Source: Azohydromonas aeria
Lineage (GTDB): Bacteria > Pseudomonadota > Gammaproteobacteria > Burkholderiales > Burkholderiaceae_C
Reading direction: 5' to 3'
DNA: 64,000 nucleotides
Assembly (NCBI RefSeq): GCF_009760915.1
Contig: NZ_VIDQ01000003.1
Coordinates: 62,001-126,000, forward strand
In this document: positions 18,301 through 24,301 of the stretch, piece by piece
Position numbering within the stretch: position 1 is the first letter of the stretch
How the letters are laid out: every line of letters begins with the position of its first letter
The notes under the pieces: model-generated
Told to the model about the DNA's origin: nothing
What the model saw: only the letters and a program-made list of their open reading frames with translations
Databases searched by the model: none
Program-made: the position numbers and the translations under genes

Positions 18301-19367
18301 GAGGACGTGGCCTGGTTGCCCGCTGCGTCGGTGGCGCGCACGAGCACGTTGTTGACGCCCTCGACGGCGGTGAAGCTGCTGCTCCAGGTCTGGCCACCGT
18401 CGATGCTGTAGGCCAGCGTGGTGCCGGCTTCGGCCGTGATGGCCAGCGTGCCGTTGCTCGTGATGGCATCGCTGCTGTCGGTGCCGCTGTCCTGGGACAG
18501 CGCCAAGGTGGGCATGCTGACTTGGGTGTCGAGCGTGTAGTCCTGGCTGGCGGTCGTCCCGGCACCAGCGGTGTTGCGCACCTGGAATGCAATGGCGTTG
18601 GTACCCGCCAGCAGCGTTGCGCCGGCCCACGACACGCTGGTGCCGTCGACGGCTGCAGTGACGTCGGTCCAGGTGGTGCCGCCGTCCACGGAAGCCCACA
18701 GCGTCTCGCCCGCGGCCAATGCGGCGCTGAGCCTGGCTGTGACGGTCTGTGCAGCTTGGGAAGTGAGGAAGTCGGTGGTGGAAGTGCCCGTGTCGGCGCT
18801 GATGTGGATGGCGCTGACGGTGGTGCTGGGCGCACTGGGAGAGCTCGGAGTGGGGCTGGAGCCGCCGTTGGAGGCGGCAGCGGCTGCGCCGGCTGCGCCA
18901 GCCGCACCGACTGCGGCAGCTGCGCCGGCACCGATGGCGCCGGCCGAAACCGCGCTCGCCGTGGCCACGCCCACGCTGCCCACCGCACCGGCCGCGCCAG
19001 CGCCGGCCGCACCGGCTGCTCCAGCCCCGGCTGCGCCAGACGCACCAGCGCCAGCGCCAGCGCCAGCACCAGCACCAGCGCCAGCACCGCCACCTGCACC
19101 GGCACCAGCACCAGCACCAGCACCGCCGCCGGCTTCGGTCGCGGCCGCAGCGCCTTCTTCGACCTGGGCCACCAACTGGGATTCGGCGGCATCGGTCAGC
19201 GCTGCGGCGTCGGCGTCGGCGGGCAGCGCGTCCTGCAGCTCGCCGTCCTGCAGTTGCTGCAGCTCGTCCTCAGGACGGCGGCGCAGGTTGGGAAGCGTGG
19301 GACGCTGAGGAGCAGCAGGCCGCGCAGTCATGGTGTCAGGTCGCAGCGTGTCGGGGTTCGTCTTCAT
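9390..19367 (-). CDS. Giant repetitive secreted protein, type I secretion substrate
   Basis: About 3325 residues from the ATG at 19367. The open frame continues upstream to a GTG at 19436, ATGs at 19367 and 19331 are both possible, and none has a strong Shine-Dalgarno. Layout: an acidic/Gln N-terminus; a Gly-Ala low-complexity stretch (about residues 80-165); one divergent, six near-identical and one further divergent Ig-like domain (about 185-910), ending in a motif of the form VRATDAAGNQATSSPF; then about 2000 residues of degenerate 36-40-residue units; and a C-terminal region of about 180 residues rich in Asp, Gly and aromatics without Cys, as in type I signals. There is no Sec signal peptide and no RTX nonapeptide array was noticed. 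At least four cysteines are present. The product is probably an adhesin or surface-layer/matrix component. It lies between the TPR-sulfotransferase and the lipoprotein. Confidence 0.9.
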   Translation of the reverse strand: MKTNPDTLRPDTMTARPAAPQRPTLPNLRRRPEDELQQLQDGELQDALPADADAAALTDAAESQLVAQVEEGAAAATEAGGGAGAGAGAGAGGGAGAGAGAGAGAGAGASGAAGAGAAGAAGAGAAGAVGSVGVATASAVSAGAIGAGAAAAVGAAGAAGAAAAASNGGSSPTPSSPSAPSTTVSAIHISADTGTSTTDFLTSQAAQTVTARLSAALAAGETLWASVDGGTTWTDVTAAVDGTSVSWAGATLLAGTNAIAFQVRNTAGAGTTASQDYTLDTQVSMPTLALSQDSGTDSSDAITSNGTLAITAEAGTTLAYSIDGGQTWSSSFTAVEGVNNVLVRATDAAGNQATSSPFSFTLDTQISAPTVALAQDSGASASDRLSNNGSLAVTAEAGTTLAYSIDGGQTWSSSFTAVEGVNNVLVRATDAAGNQATSSPFSFTLDTQVTAPTVALAQDSGASASDRLSNNGSLAVTAQPGTTLAYSIDGGQTWSSSFTAAEGVNTVLVRATDAAGNQATSSPFSFTLDTQISAPTVALAQDSGASASDRLSNNGSLAVTAQPGTTLAYSTDGGQTWSSSFTAVEGANTVLVRATDAAGNQATSSPFSFTLDTQISAPTVALAQDSGASTSDRLSNNGSLAVTAQPGTTLAYSIDGGQTWSSSFTAVEGANNVLVRATDAAGNQATSSPFSFTLDTQISAPTVALAHDSGASASDRISQNGTLTVTPPAEPGVTLSYSTDSGQTWSNSFTAVEGLNNVRVRATDVAGNTAHTGFSFTRDTTAPAAPSLSVPEHDTVNGVDADERASDGGVNVLVPLSGPDLAPGFVITLTVDDPGTGTPFTITRTVTQAEIDAGQAVIVIPGMQAALPGSYSVTATLTDLAGNTSGGGAAATFVSVPALVLGDAPCQIFGLQRRQYEATDASETNEDSNVFVLTQGLPTHSPTPAGIAVAQYALRTGETLTGTAQTQNVSAGGLDIQVTDPDAAMTVGARVGGVMPAETLWVDRLELGINSATSAEGNLLLVAHGQSNGNRAQLGVFDAGVHVQAAGSADAEGFVYAKAAGNNSQARVEACHIDVQAQGGTQASASLQGVAVAQGDFAIANDFMFTGIAAVANRAGSHASVTVHEDVTVAATATAGPASATLAGVHALAVQPGFAPSSARVDIGGDVQVTAQADTTAVAQFVALHATASRASATAGVHIGGDLSIEATGADASAVGQRAARVLADGGNSYASVTVDGDVRFSATATQGNAVASTSSVNEVVSNGESASIAALTVGGSLLAQASAADSDALATLAGLDVRANSVGGAASVQVGNRLEAEAHAFNHANASLGDIDVLGLASNAGASVGIGGEDGGFMGARAYATDAAGAGLANASVGNVTVAVVPHVVTVPATNSSPAYTYLGGVEGAGASLDLGGDFQAYAEGLYGATASFGNIRVAAGDVATGARLNVFDDINAVARADDGNAQASVGRVDVLAEGFGSYASIFTHNDISAEAEAGNNATALLGDLRIGALASQASARVHLNDDLGAYAEAVSGTAQAKVGNIAIETQGNQAYAQLDVDSDLVAEADSEEGNATATLGSISVAVSGGQNGTARLNVGSDLMADATAGGGNANATVGFIGVQAHANGSSALVGVDEELVATARALDQADAQLAGLHIAALGNNARAEVRIGGEDSGFLGARAYASDASGAALANANVGNVTLQAGAQGASAILDVGGTFEAYASGAHGASAAIGNISVGASVSGAVAQLTVARDVQAYATAPSGSAQAGIGDVNVQASSDGALAVLTVRGNFSASATAHDNATATLGNLRIAADGTNAVAEMNVGSDTGGEDDAAEYLGAYAYAASTASASVGDITVEANGTNAWARLNAQAAIEASANGAQGATAELGDITLAANGTASNARLEVSHGINTLAWAADSGNATAAMGSVDVAARAAGAQAVLRVEGDLGATAMAVGSSGNATASVSGLDIVASGANAVARVEVLGDAMGAYALADNGAASASFGSVSVTADASGAMASLIVAGNLEVKASGMDGASASMGSFGVAASGIGSVARVDIGGDLVVDARALGGNGQATASIGSMSVYARTDAVAELNVGGNVMIRAEGVGNAQASNGCSWEAEAAGDRAQAQISIGGSLVYEAISHAGYASADVSDLAATADGDNSRARVFIGQDLIVKAQGHTGASAGMSTISATAGGSNAMAEVYIGGNVQVEAVALAGAASASLSTLSVSSEFNAANGHAFIGIGGNVQVRAVGSNGARADFDGMDVEAHGVNSMAGLLVSPSSLGGGQVVVQAEGDAGTAQATMGNIEVAADAAGAQAWAGHYMAPFAVQVKASGAQGATAQMGNVKTQASSQGTAMAGLTTVSVQASSAQSARATLLSLQAQAQGGTGGGMASALLGAVALHAQGANATASLDEVLAVAGDAGSQAQVHVHSDLNIVAYGHNGNARASLDGLQVKAGGINANASVSVEDTLHLSAQSTGGGNADATLGAWALTASGVGSQALFGMEDIDIRASGQSAHAQQGNVSVVANGAGARASLTVDGDWHVQATTNASNGSARAQGGNVHVQASASGADASLLVAGAFKVSANANADGASALASAQTLAALASNGGSALISIGGNVDVVAQTNGEWAGTLAQAHAAGMHAGSYGAGNAALAVAGAVNVSANGFAKAEAWLEHLAAAATDGDSRADLTVGSVSVAAYGEEAHADFYEELFTDPLPLQTRAAEALLARAGEDCTAQVNVTGDVAVKAFGASLANAHLGGVRAQAEDADLDLTKATVSIGGDIQVSATAQGNAGHAVAQWGQSSSIEAVIRQSYTTTSNIPYYIDITKTVLRHGASLAATAGSGESYATTHVAGNIDISAESSDSAHSATAVLWDIEAQADNGGSANVSIDGNVTVSADNGQLATAALGRVRADTWYGDATVTIQGDIDVRATAAHGSARAFGGLHEAQGAEARLDYQDVTVFALGEDNVLAEAGFFADFGGDIEVGNVSISAVSTGGDFDADADLVFIAGAYEDDNDDHLPHDESNVSIGNLSVSLHGAGLQGQVFLGADSDDASLATGGNYHTALHGGPNYGTTAWGNIALAVEVGALDVHADAGSDMDVWLGNVRGTGVDSTATLSGAGTITLNVADSGSPFAYIDGVAHGGTLHYNQQMQDRDTAVSSLSDLAGNYTAILDFDVDADRLGFGNAAADVGTWTDIVVQPDGQWLETSGQNWNVTGNTDTTLSGEDFAAVASVSNEATLFSVLNAALDGDTKVAYAKYTGNLDLAGSIDIVANDASHDWYAVGYDGDGMGITSVVFVQVGQGATFDMDQITHQASQQGSII
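10000..16450 (-). repeat. Degenerate 36-40-residue solenoid-like protein repeats
   Basis: Inside the giant gene the translated units follow a pattern close to (A)xAxxGxIxVxAxGxxAxAxLxVGGDLxAxAxxxxG and run with few breaks. Alternating small and beta-branched residues suggest a beta-solenoid. A longer insert appears twice in nearly the same words (IGGED.GF.GARAYA), at about 14310-14370 and 15275-15335, and a related form near 13850. The copies differ at DNA level, so the array is old. Confidence 0.75.
17029..18525 (-). repeat. Six tandem 249-252-bp repeats encoding Ig-like domains
   Basis: Boundaries fall at 17029, 17281, 17530, 17779, 18028, 18277 and 18526, five units of 249 bases and one of 252. 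Copies two to five (17281-18276) are almost identical in DNA, each encoding 83 residues that begin DTQ(I/V) and contain DGGQTWSSSFTA. The near-identity points to recent duplication and likely copy-number variation. Confidence 0.93.
19041..19130 (-). repeat. GCC/AGC-type microsatellite encoding a Gly-Ala run
   Basis: The plus strand reads repeated 6-base words such as gccagc and accagc. On the coding strand this gives a GAGAGA peptide with some GG and GS interruptions, part of a longer Gly-Ala-rich segment (about 18880-19140) near the N-terminus of the giant protein. Confidence 0.85.
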
Positions 19368-19745
19368 GCAATGCCGTTCAAGGATCGGGGCGGGGAACCG
19401 GTGACCGTGCCTGTTCTTCGCGGGAGGCCGGCGCACCGAACGGGAATGGCGCTACTTCGGTTGCAACCGCGAGCGGCTGAAGGGTCGTCCGGGGGTATCG
19501 GGGCGTTCGTTTACGCTTCTGACACAGTGGGCCGGCAGCACGCGCTGGCCGACCGGGTCGCGGTCATGCGAACGCCGCGCGTTTGCCTGAAATCAGGCGG
19601 ACGCGGCGTACACGGTTACTCCAGGAGACGTCAAGAAACTGCGGCTGGCTTCGGGACCGCATGGGCGGCCGGCCTGCGCCGGCACGTCCGAACGTGGCGC
19701 GTGACGTCCGTGCTCCGGCCGTGGTGCCCAGGGGCTACAGGGCGG
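19368..19745. other. Intergenic region upstream of the giant gene, with inverted repeat
   Basis: 378 bases between the TPR-sulfotransferase stop and the giant gene start; the frame from GTG 19436 could extend slightly into it. It is the probable promoter and leader of the giant gene. An imperfect inverted repeat lies at 19573-19608: CGCCGCG and GCCTGA facing TCAGGC and CGCGGCG around an AA centre. It has no following T-run on either strand, so operator or weak terminator are both open. No clear promoter hexamers were seen. Confidence 0.5.
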
Positions 19746-21851
19746 TCAGGCCGTCGTGGAGCAGGATGCCTGGACCGCATCCTGGGTTGCGGGAGTGCCC
19801 TGGGGCGAGAGCGCGTCCAGCTCGGCCTCGTACGCATCCACCAGCGGTCGGATCTCCGCCAGCAGCGGCTGCAGGTAGCTCTCGTACTTGCGCCAGCGAC
19901 CCACCGAGGAGTTGTAGATGGGCTGGCGCACCTGGCTCAGGCTGGCAGTCTTCACCGAGCGCTCGGTTTCGTAGAAGCGCAGGCAGGCGTCGTCCCAGGG
20001 CAGCCCGATGTGGGCCACGATGCGCCGCGCCATGGTGTCGAGGTCGGCCACCACCTGCTCGTAATGCACCGAAAGCAGCATCCCCGGCGGCAGGTTCGAC
20101 TCCCAGTGCTGCATGTGCTCGTGGTAGGCACGCCAGCACTTGCCCAGGTTGCGCAGGTCGTAGCTCCAGGGCATGCCGTCGGGGAAGAAGATGCGGTAGT
20201 TGGACAGCGCGCAGTCCATCGGGTGGCGCCGCGTGTGCACGATGCGTGCGTTGGGCAGGATGAAAGGCAGCATGCCGGCCCAGAAGTAGTTGCCCGGCAT
20301 CTTGTCCACCACGCGGAGGGCCCCGGTGCGGCCCGCGGCGTCGGCCAGCGCCGAGATGGCTTGCACGTAGCGCTCGCCCCGCTCGCGAAATCCCAGCGTG
20401 GCGCACTGCAGGTCCACGCCCGGGATGTAGGTCGGGATCGCGCCGCCGTCGTCGCTGCCGGTCTGGATGCGCGTGCCGTTGACGTTGATGCCGTCGAGCA
20501 CGCGGTGCAGCAGCTTGAGCTCGCCCGCGCCCCAGGCCTGCGGGTGGCTGGCGATGATCTGCTCGGTCAGCGTGGTGCCCGAGCGCGGCATGCCCAGCAC
20601 GAACACCGGTGTGTCGCTGGGGCAGGCAGGCTCCTTGAAGCCGGCATAGGTGGCCGGGTGCATGCCCTGGCGCAGCGTGCGCAGCAAACTCAGCGCGGCA
20701 CCGTGGCGGTAAGGGTTGATCTCCGTTTGCTTGGCGCCGCCGATGCGGTAGTGGTCGAAGGCCGCATCGTGCTCGCCCACGTCCTCGCAGGCTTTGGCCG
20801 CGGCGTAGTGCAGCTCGACTTGGCGCTCGCGCGGATAGCTCTCCATGCGAGCCAGCGCCTGGTTGACGCGGCGCCAGGCGTCGTCGCCGTAGGCGTAGCG
20901 GTGTTCCACGCCGTGCACGCGCAGCGTGGTAGGGTCCAGCGGGTCGATCTCCATCGCTCGCTCGAAGCTGACCTGCGACTGCGCAATCTGCCCCACCTGA
21001 CGCTGCTGCACCGCCAGGTCGTACCACCACTGCTTGTGCTGCGGCTGCAGCGCCAGTGCGCGCTGCAGTGCCGCAATGGCCGCGTCGGTGCGGTCCATGC
21101 GGTGGCAGGCACGGCTGCGCGAGAGCAGGTGCGCGGCCTCCTCACGACCCTGGGCCCGCAACGCGTCCAACGTGGCGAGCACCTGCTCCGGCCCGCCGCT
21201 GCGTTGCAGCAGCAACTGTGTCCATACTTCCACCGCGCCGGTGGGCGCAGGCACGCGCTGCATGAGCTGCCCGCACAGGACCTCGGCTTCGTCGTGGCGC
21301 TCCAGGCGCACCAGCAGCTTGGCATGCGCCACCGCCAGCTCTTCGGTGTCGCGCAGTGTGCGCAGCCGCAGCACCGTGTCGAGCGCGCCGCGCATGTCGC
21401 CAGCGTCGCGCTGCAGCTCGAAAAGCCGCCGAGCCGGCGCTTCTTCGTACTGCAAGGCCAGCGCCTGGCGCAGCGCCTCGCTCTCGCCGGCGGGCTTGCC
21501 CAGGCGCATGCGACACGATGCCAGCATCATCCAGATCCAGCGCTGCGGCGGCGTGCGCTGACACTCCTGCTCTAGCAGCGCCTCGGCGCGATCGAATTCC
21601 TCCGCGGCCACGTGCAGCAGGATGCGCTCGCGCTTGAGCACCGGGCGCTCGCCGTACTCGGGTTGCAGCGCGTCAAGCTGCTGCTCAGCAGCGGGGAACA
21701 GCCCGTGCTTGCGTGCGGTTTCCGCGCGGGCCAGTCCCTGCACCAGGGTGGCGGGCAGGTGCGGCAACACCTCGCGCAGCGCAGCGGCGGCTTCGGCAAT
21801 CTGCCCGGCGTGATCGATGACGAAGGGCGGCAGGGTGTGGGACTGGCTCAT
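19746..21851 (-). CDS. TPR-repeat sulfotransferase
   Basis: 701 residues. Residues about 30-400 are tetratricopeptide-type helical repeats (for example AIAALQRALALQPQHKQWWYDLA at 259-281). Residues about 415-670 are a PAPS-dependent sulfotransferase of the Sulfotransfer_3 type: the 5'-phosphosulfate loop VFVLGMPRSGTT (416-427) and the 3'-phosphate motif RRHPMDCALSNY (541-552) are both intact. No signal peptide, so it acts in the cytoplasm. The start has AGAGGA 8 bases upstream. In this family the TPR part recruits a protein or glycan acceptor. It is directly upstream of the giant protein gene and in the same direction, so sulfation of tyrosines or of sugars on the giant protein is the leading inference. 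Confidence 0.88.
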   Translation of the reverse strand: MSQSHTLPPFVIDHAGQIAEAAAALREVLPHLPATLVQGLARAETARKHGLFPAAEQQLDALQPEYGERPVLKRERILLHVAAEEFDRAEALLEQECQRTPPQRWIWMMLASCRMRLGKPAGESEALRQALALQYEEAPARRLFELQRDAGDMRGALDTVLRLRTLRDTEELAVAHAKLLVRLERHDEAEVLCGQLMQRVPAPTGAVEVWTQLLLQRSGGPEQVLATLDALRAQGREEAAHLLSRSRACHRMDRTDAAIAALQRALALQPQHKQWWYDLAVQQRQVGQIAQSQVSFERAMEIDPLDPTTLRVHGVEHRYAYGDDAWRRVNQALARMESYPRERQVELHYAAAKACEDVGEHDAAFDHYRIGGAKQTEINPYRHGAALSLLRTLRQGMHPATYAGFKEPACPSDTPVFVLGMPRSGTTLTEQIIASHPQAWGAGELKLLHRVLDGINVNGTRIQTGSDDGGAIPTYIPGVDLQCATLGFRERGERYVQAISALADAAGRTGALRVVDKMPGNYFWAGMLPFILPNARIVHTRRHPMDCALSNYRIFFPDGMPWSYDLRNLGKCWRAYHEHMQHWESNLPPGMLLSVHYEQVVADLDTMARRIVAHIGLPWDDACLRFYETERSVKTASLSQVRQPIYNSSVGRWRKYESYLQPLLAEIRPLVDAYEAELDALSPQGTPATQDAVQASCSTTA

Positions 21852-21962
21852 GATGTGATCCTCTCGCGAGGAGCCGGCTGGAGATGCCGTGAAAAAGGGG
21901 CCTTTGGCAAGCCGTTATTGCCGTTCAGTGCCACGGGCCTGGAAGCCGGCAGGCGCGCCGAT

Positions 21963-23921
21963 TCAATCTGGCCTGATCCCGGGCGACTGACGCCGCGTGC
22001 CGATGCCTGGCGGTGTTTCACTGAGCACGGTTCCGATTGCCGAAGCCAGCTGGGGCAACGGCACCCGGCGGCCCTGGCCAGCCGGCAGACCCTGCAGCAG
22101 CGGCGCCCAGCCGACGCACTCCGCAGCGCCGACAGCGCCGGCGCTGCTCATGGGCAGCAGTGCGGCAGCCTGGTGGCGCCAGTGCAGCCAGGCCGTTGCA
22201 TCAGCGTGCGCCGCGGGACCGCCGGCCAGCACCAGCAGGTCGAAGCGGTCCACCGGCAGGCCGTCGCGCAGCCCGGCCGCGCCGTCGAGGCAAAGCAGCG
22301 CCACGTCCACATCGGCATCGGCCAGCAGCGCGCCGCCGGCCGCCAGCACGCCGAGCCCTCCCGGCGCCACGCGGCGTCCGCCAATCCACACCCCAGCGGC
22401 CGTCGCCAAGCCCAGGCGCTGGCCCGGCATGGCCTCGGAGAGTGCCAGCGCCAGCGCCTGCGGAATCGGGTGCCCCAGGACCACCACCACCGGGATGCGG
22501 CCCTGACCATGCACCATCCGCTGCAGCAGCCAGCCCGGTAGCTGCGGCGCGAGCTGAGGCTGGGCATTGATCTCGCAAAGGGCAGCGCCGCCTTCCAGCC
22601 AAGAGCGGCCGATGTCGGGGATGAGCAGGTCCACGCCCGCCAGGTCCAGGTGCAGCGCCCGGGCCGCGCGTGCCGCCAGGGCCAAGTTGTCTGGATGCAC
22701 CTTCTCCAGTGGCAACGGCACGCGCACCCCGCCCCGGGAGATGTTGGCCGCGCGCCGCAGCCGCACGAATCTCCCGGCAGCCGGCACCGCGTCGGCTTGG
22801 AGCTGCTGTTCGGCCAGCAGGTCACTGGCCTCGTCATCAAACACGAGACGCTGGAGCGGGCCGGCCGCGCTGCGCTGCGGGTCGTCGTTGAGGGCTTGCA
22901 GCAACTGTGCCACGCTGCGCGTGCCGTCGCCCGTCACGCCGCCCGGCACCCGCTCGGCGACCCAATACACCTCGCCCTGGTACACCTGCAGCCGGTGGTC
23001 GCGCCCATCGACGTGCTGCTCCACCAGCACGCGGCTCGACAGCGCGCGCGCTGCGACAAAGGCCCTGCGCACGGCTTCTGGCGTGTTCAACCCAGCCTGC
23101 ACGCCAAGTCCGCCGTCCTGGTCGGCCGGCTTGACCACCACCGGCCAGCCCAACTGTGCGGCCACCGCCACGGCCTCGTTCGCGTCGCGCGCCAGCCGGT
23201 GCGCGGGCACGGGCATGCCCAGCGCACGCAATACTGCTGCAGCCCCCGTCTTGTCGCGGGCCAGCCCCGCGCCGATACGCGGTGTGGCGTCGGTGAAGGA
23301 ACTGTCGAGCAGGCGCGATTGCGCGCCCCAGCCGAAGCGGTAGACGTTGCCGTGCACGTGACGCCACGGAATGCCCGCATCGTGCGCCGCCTGCAGGAAG
23401 CGCAGCGTGTTCACGCCCTGCGGCGCCAGGGCTTCGAGCGTCGCCCGCAGCGGCGCCAGCGTCGACAGGCTCGCCTCGGGGTCCATGCCGCGCAATGCGT
23501 CCTCGGCGCGCGCCACAACCCAGTGCAGCGCCTGGGCCGTGGCCGTGGCCTCGTGTGGCTGGCACGGCAGGTGCAGCAGGTGCCACCGGTCCGGCATGTC
23601 GGGATCACGGTGCCGGGCACACAGGGCCCTGGCGTTCTGGAACACCGGCCAGCCAGCGGCATATTGCATCGCCGTGGCCCACGCCAACAGCCGCTCGGGC
23701 AGCGTCATGCCCACGCCATCCGGCAGCGCGCCGGTCGGAAGTGCGGCTGCCAGCAGGGCGTGCATGGCGTCCAGCGCCGTCGCCGCACCCTCGGGCAGGG
23801 CTTGCAGCTCCAGCGTCGCCAGCAACCCCGGGCCGCCAAACTGCGGCGCGTGGCCATCCAGCATCCGGAATTCAGGCTGCAGGCGGATCACTTGCGTGGC
23901 AGGCACCTTTGGAAAACTCAT
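21963..23921 (-). CDS. Cyanophycin-synthetase-like ATP-grasp protein with degenerate Mur domain (paralog A)
   Basis: 652 residues from the ATG at 23921; the frame extends further upstream to 24038, but those 39 residues look non-coding. The ATP-grasp part carries SSFTDATPRIGAGLARDK (207-224), VVVKPADQDGGLGV (261-274), GRDHRLQVYQGEVYWVAERVP (about 306-326), RRAANISRGG (389-398) and the end motif EINAQPQL (450-457). The CphA-like Mur segment starts GQGRIPVVVVLG, but its nucleotide loop is replaced (VLGHPIPQAL, 481-490) while GVWIGGRRV and DRFDLLVL remain. The enzyme should activate a carboxylate with ATP and join it to an amine. It is the first gene of the minus-strand series, 111 bases before the TPR-sulfotransferase. 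No clear Shine-Dalgarno. The acceptor is unknown. Confidence 0.8.
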   Translation of the reverse strand: MSFPKVPATQVIRLQPEFRMLDGHAPQFGGPGLLATLELQALPEGAATALDAMHALLAAALPTGALPDGVGMTLPERLLAWATAMQYAAGWPVFQNARALCARHRDPDMPDRWHLLHLPCQPHEATATAQALHWVVARAEDALRGMDPEASLSTLAPLRATLEALAPQGVNTLRFLQAAHDAGIPWRHVHGNVYRFGWGAQSRLLDSSFTDATPRIGAGLARDKTGAAAVLRALGMPVPAHRLARDANEAVAVAAQLGWPVVVKPADQDGGLGVQAGLNTPEAVRRAFVAARALSSRVLVEQHVDGRDHRLQVYQGEVYWVAERVPGGVTGDGTRSVAQLLQALNDDPQRSAAGPLQRLVFDDEASDLLAEQQLQADAVPAAGRFVRLRRAANISRGGVRVPLPLEKVHPDNLALAARAARALHLDLAGVDLLIPDIGRSWLEGGAALCEINAQPQLAPQLPGWLLQRMVHGQGRIPVVVVLGHPIPQALALALSEAMPGQRLGLATAAGVWIGGRRVAPGGLGVLAAGGALLADADVDVALLCLDGAAGLRDGLPVDRFDLLVLAGGPAAHADATAWLHWRHQAAALLPMSSAGAVGAAECVGWAPLLQGLPAGQGRRVPLPQLASAIGTVLSETPPGIGTRRQSPGIRPD

Positions 23922-24301
23922 GTCGATGTAGGCCGGAGTTCGCGTCCCTTGCCTGGCCCGGGCAAGCCGTTGTAAGTGGGGCCTGAAGCCACGGCGTAGA
24001 ACGGTTTGCAGGCAGCAGAGAACGATGCACCGCATCAAGTCATGGTTGCAGCCGCATCAGCGAGGGAGAACATCCCCGTGGCAAGGGACTCGTGACGAAG
24101 CCGAAAGTCCCGGCCGTGTGCCAAAGCATGTATCGGCAGTCGGCCAGCAATGTAGTCAATGGATCGGGTGAAGCTGCGTGGCTTTTGCCACGCACAAGCC
24201 GGATATCCGTTGCGCTTTACGTATGGAAACCACAGCTGCCCGCACACTGCGGGCCGGCCGTGGCCTGCTTAGGCCTTCTCAGGAATTCAGGTCGTCTTTG
24301 A
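23922..24301. other. Divergent intergenic region with a perfect hairpin
   Basis: 380 bases between two divergent ATP-grasp genes, visibly less GC-rich than the genes. It holds a perfect stem-loop GCGTGGC-TTTT-GCCACGC at 24176-24193. It should contain both promoters, but no convincing hexamer pair was found. A short minus-strand frame at 24035-24247 has no coding character. Confidence 0.5.

Noticed and set aside
17029..18525. Tandem repeats as a CRISPR array
   Set aside because: The units are 249 bases, contiguous, in frame and encode Ig-like domains; there are no spacers.
9390..19367. RTX toxin or LapA-type retained adhesin
   Set aside because: No GGxGxDxxx array was noticed and no recognisable N-terminal retention module precedes the Ig-like domains; the protein is called only a type I substrate.
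9381..21575. Very long plus-strand open frames opposite the giant gene (up to 2221 codons)
   Set aside because: They are antisense shadows caused by high third-position GC and by repeats; their translations are Arg/His/Gly/Ala-rich with no domains, and the minus-strand genes have clear motifs.
485..23921. Cyanophycin production by the two CphA-like proteins
   Set aside because: Both lack the Mur-ligase nucleotide loop, and no cyanophycinase gene is in the window.
24035..24247. 70-codon minus-strand frame in the divergent gap
   Set aside because: No coding character and it overlaps the hairpin and probable promoters.
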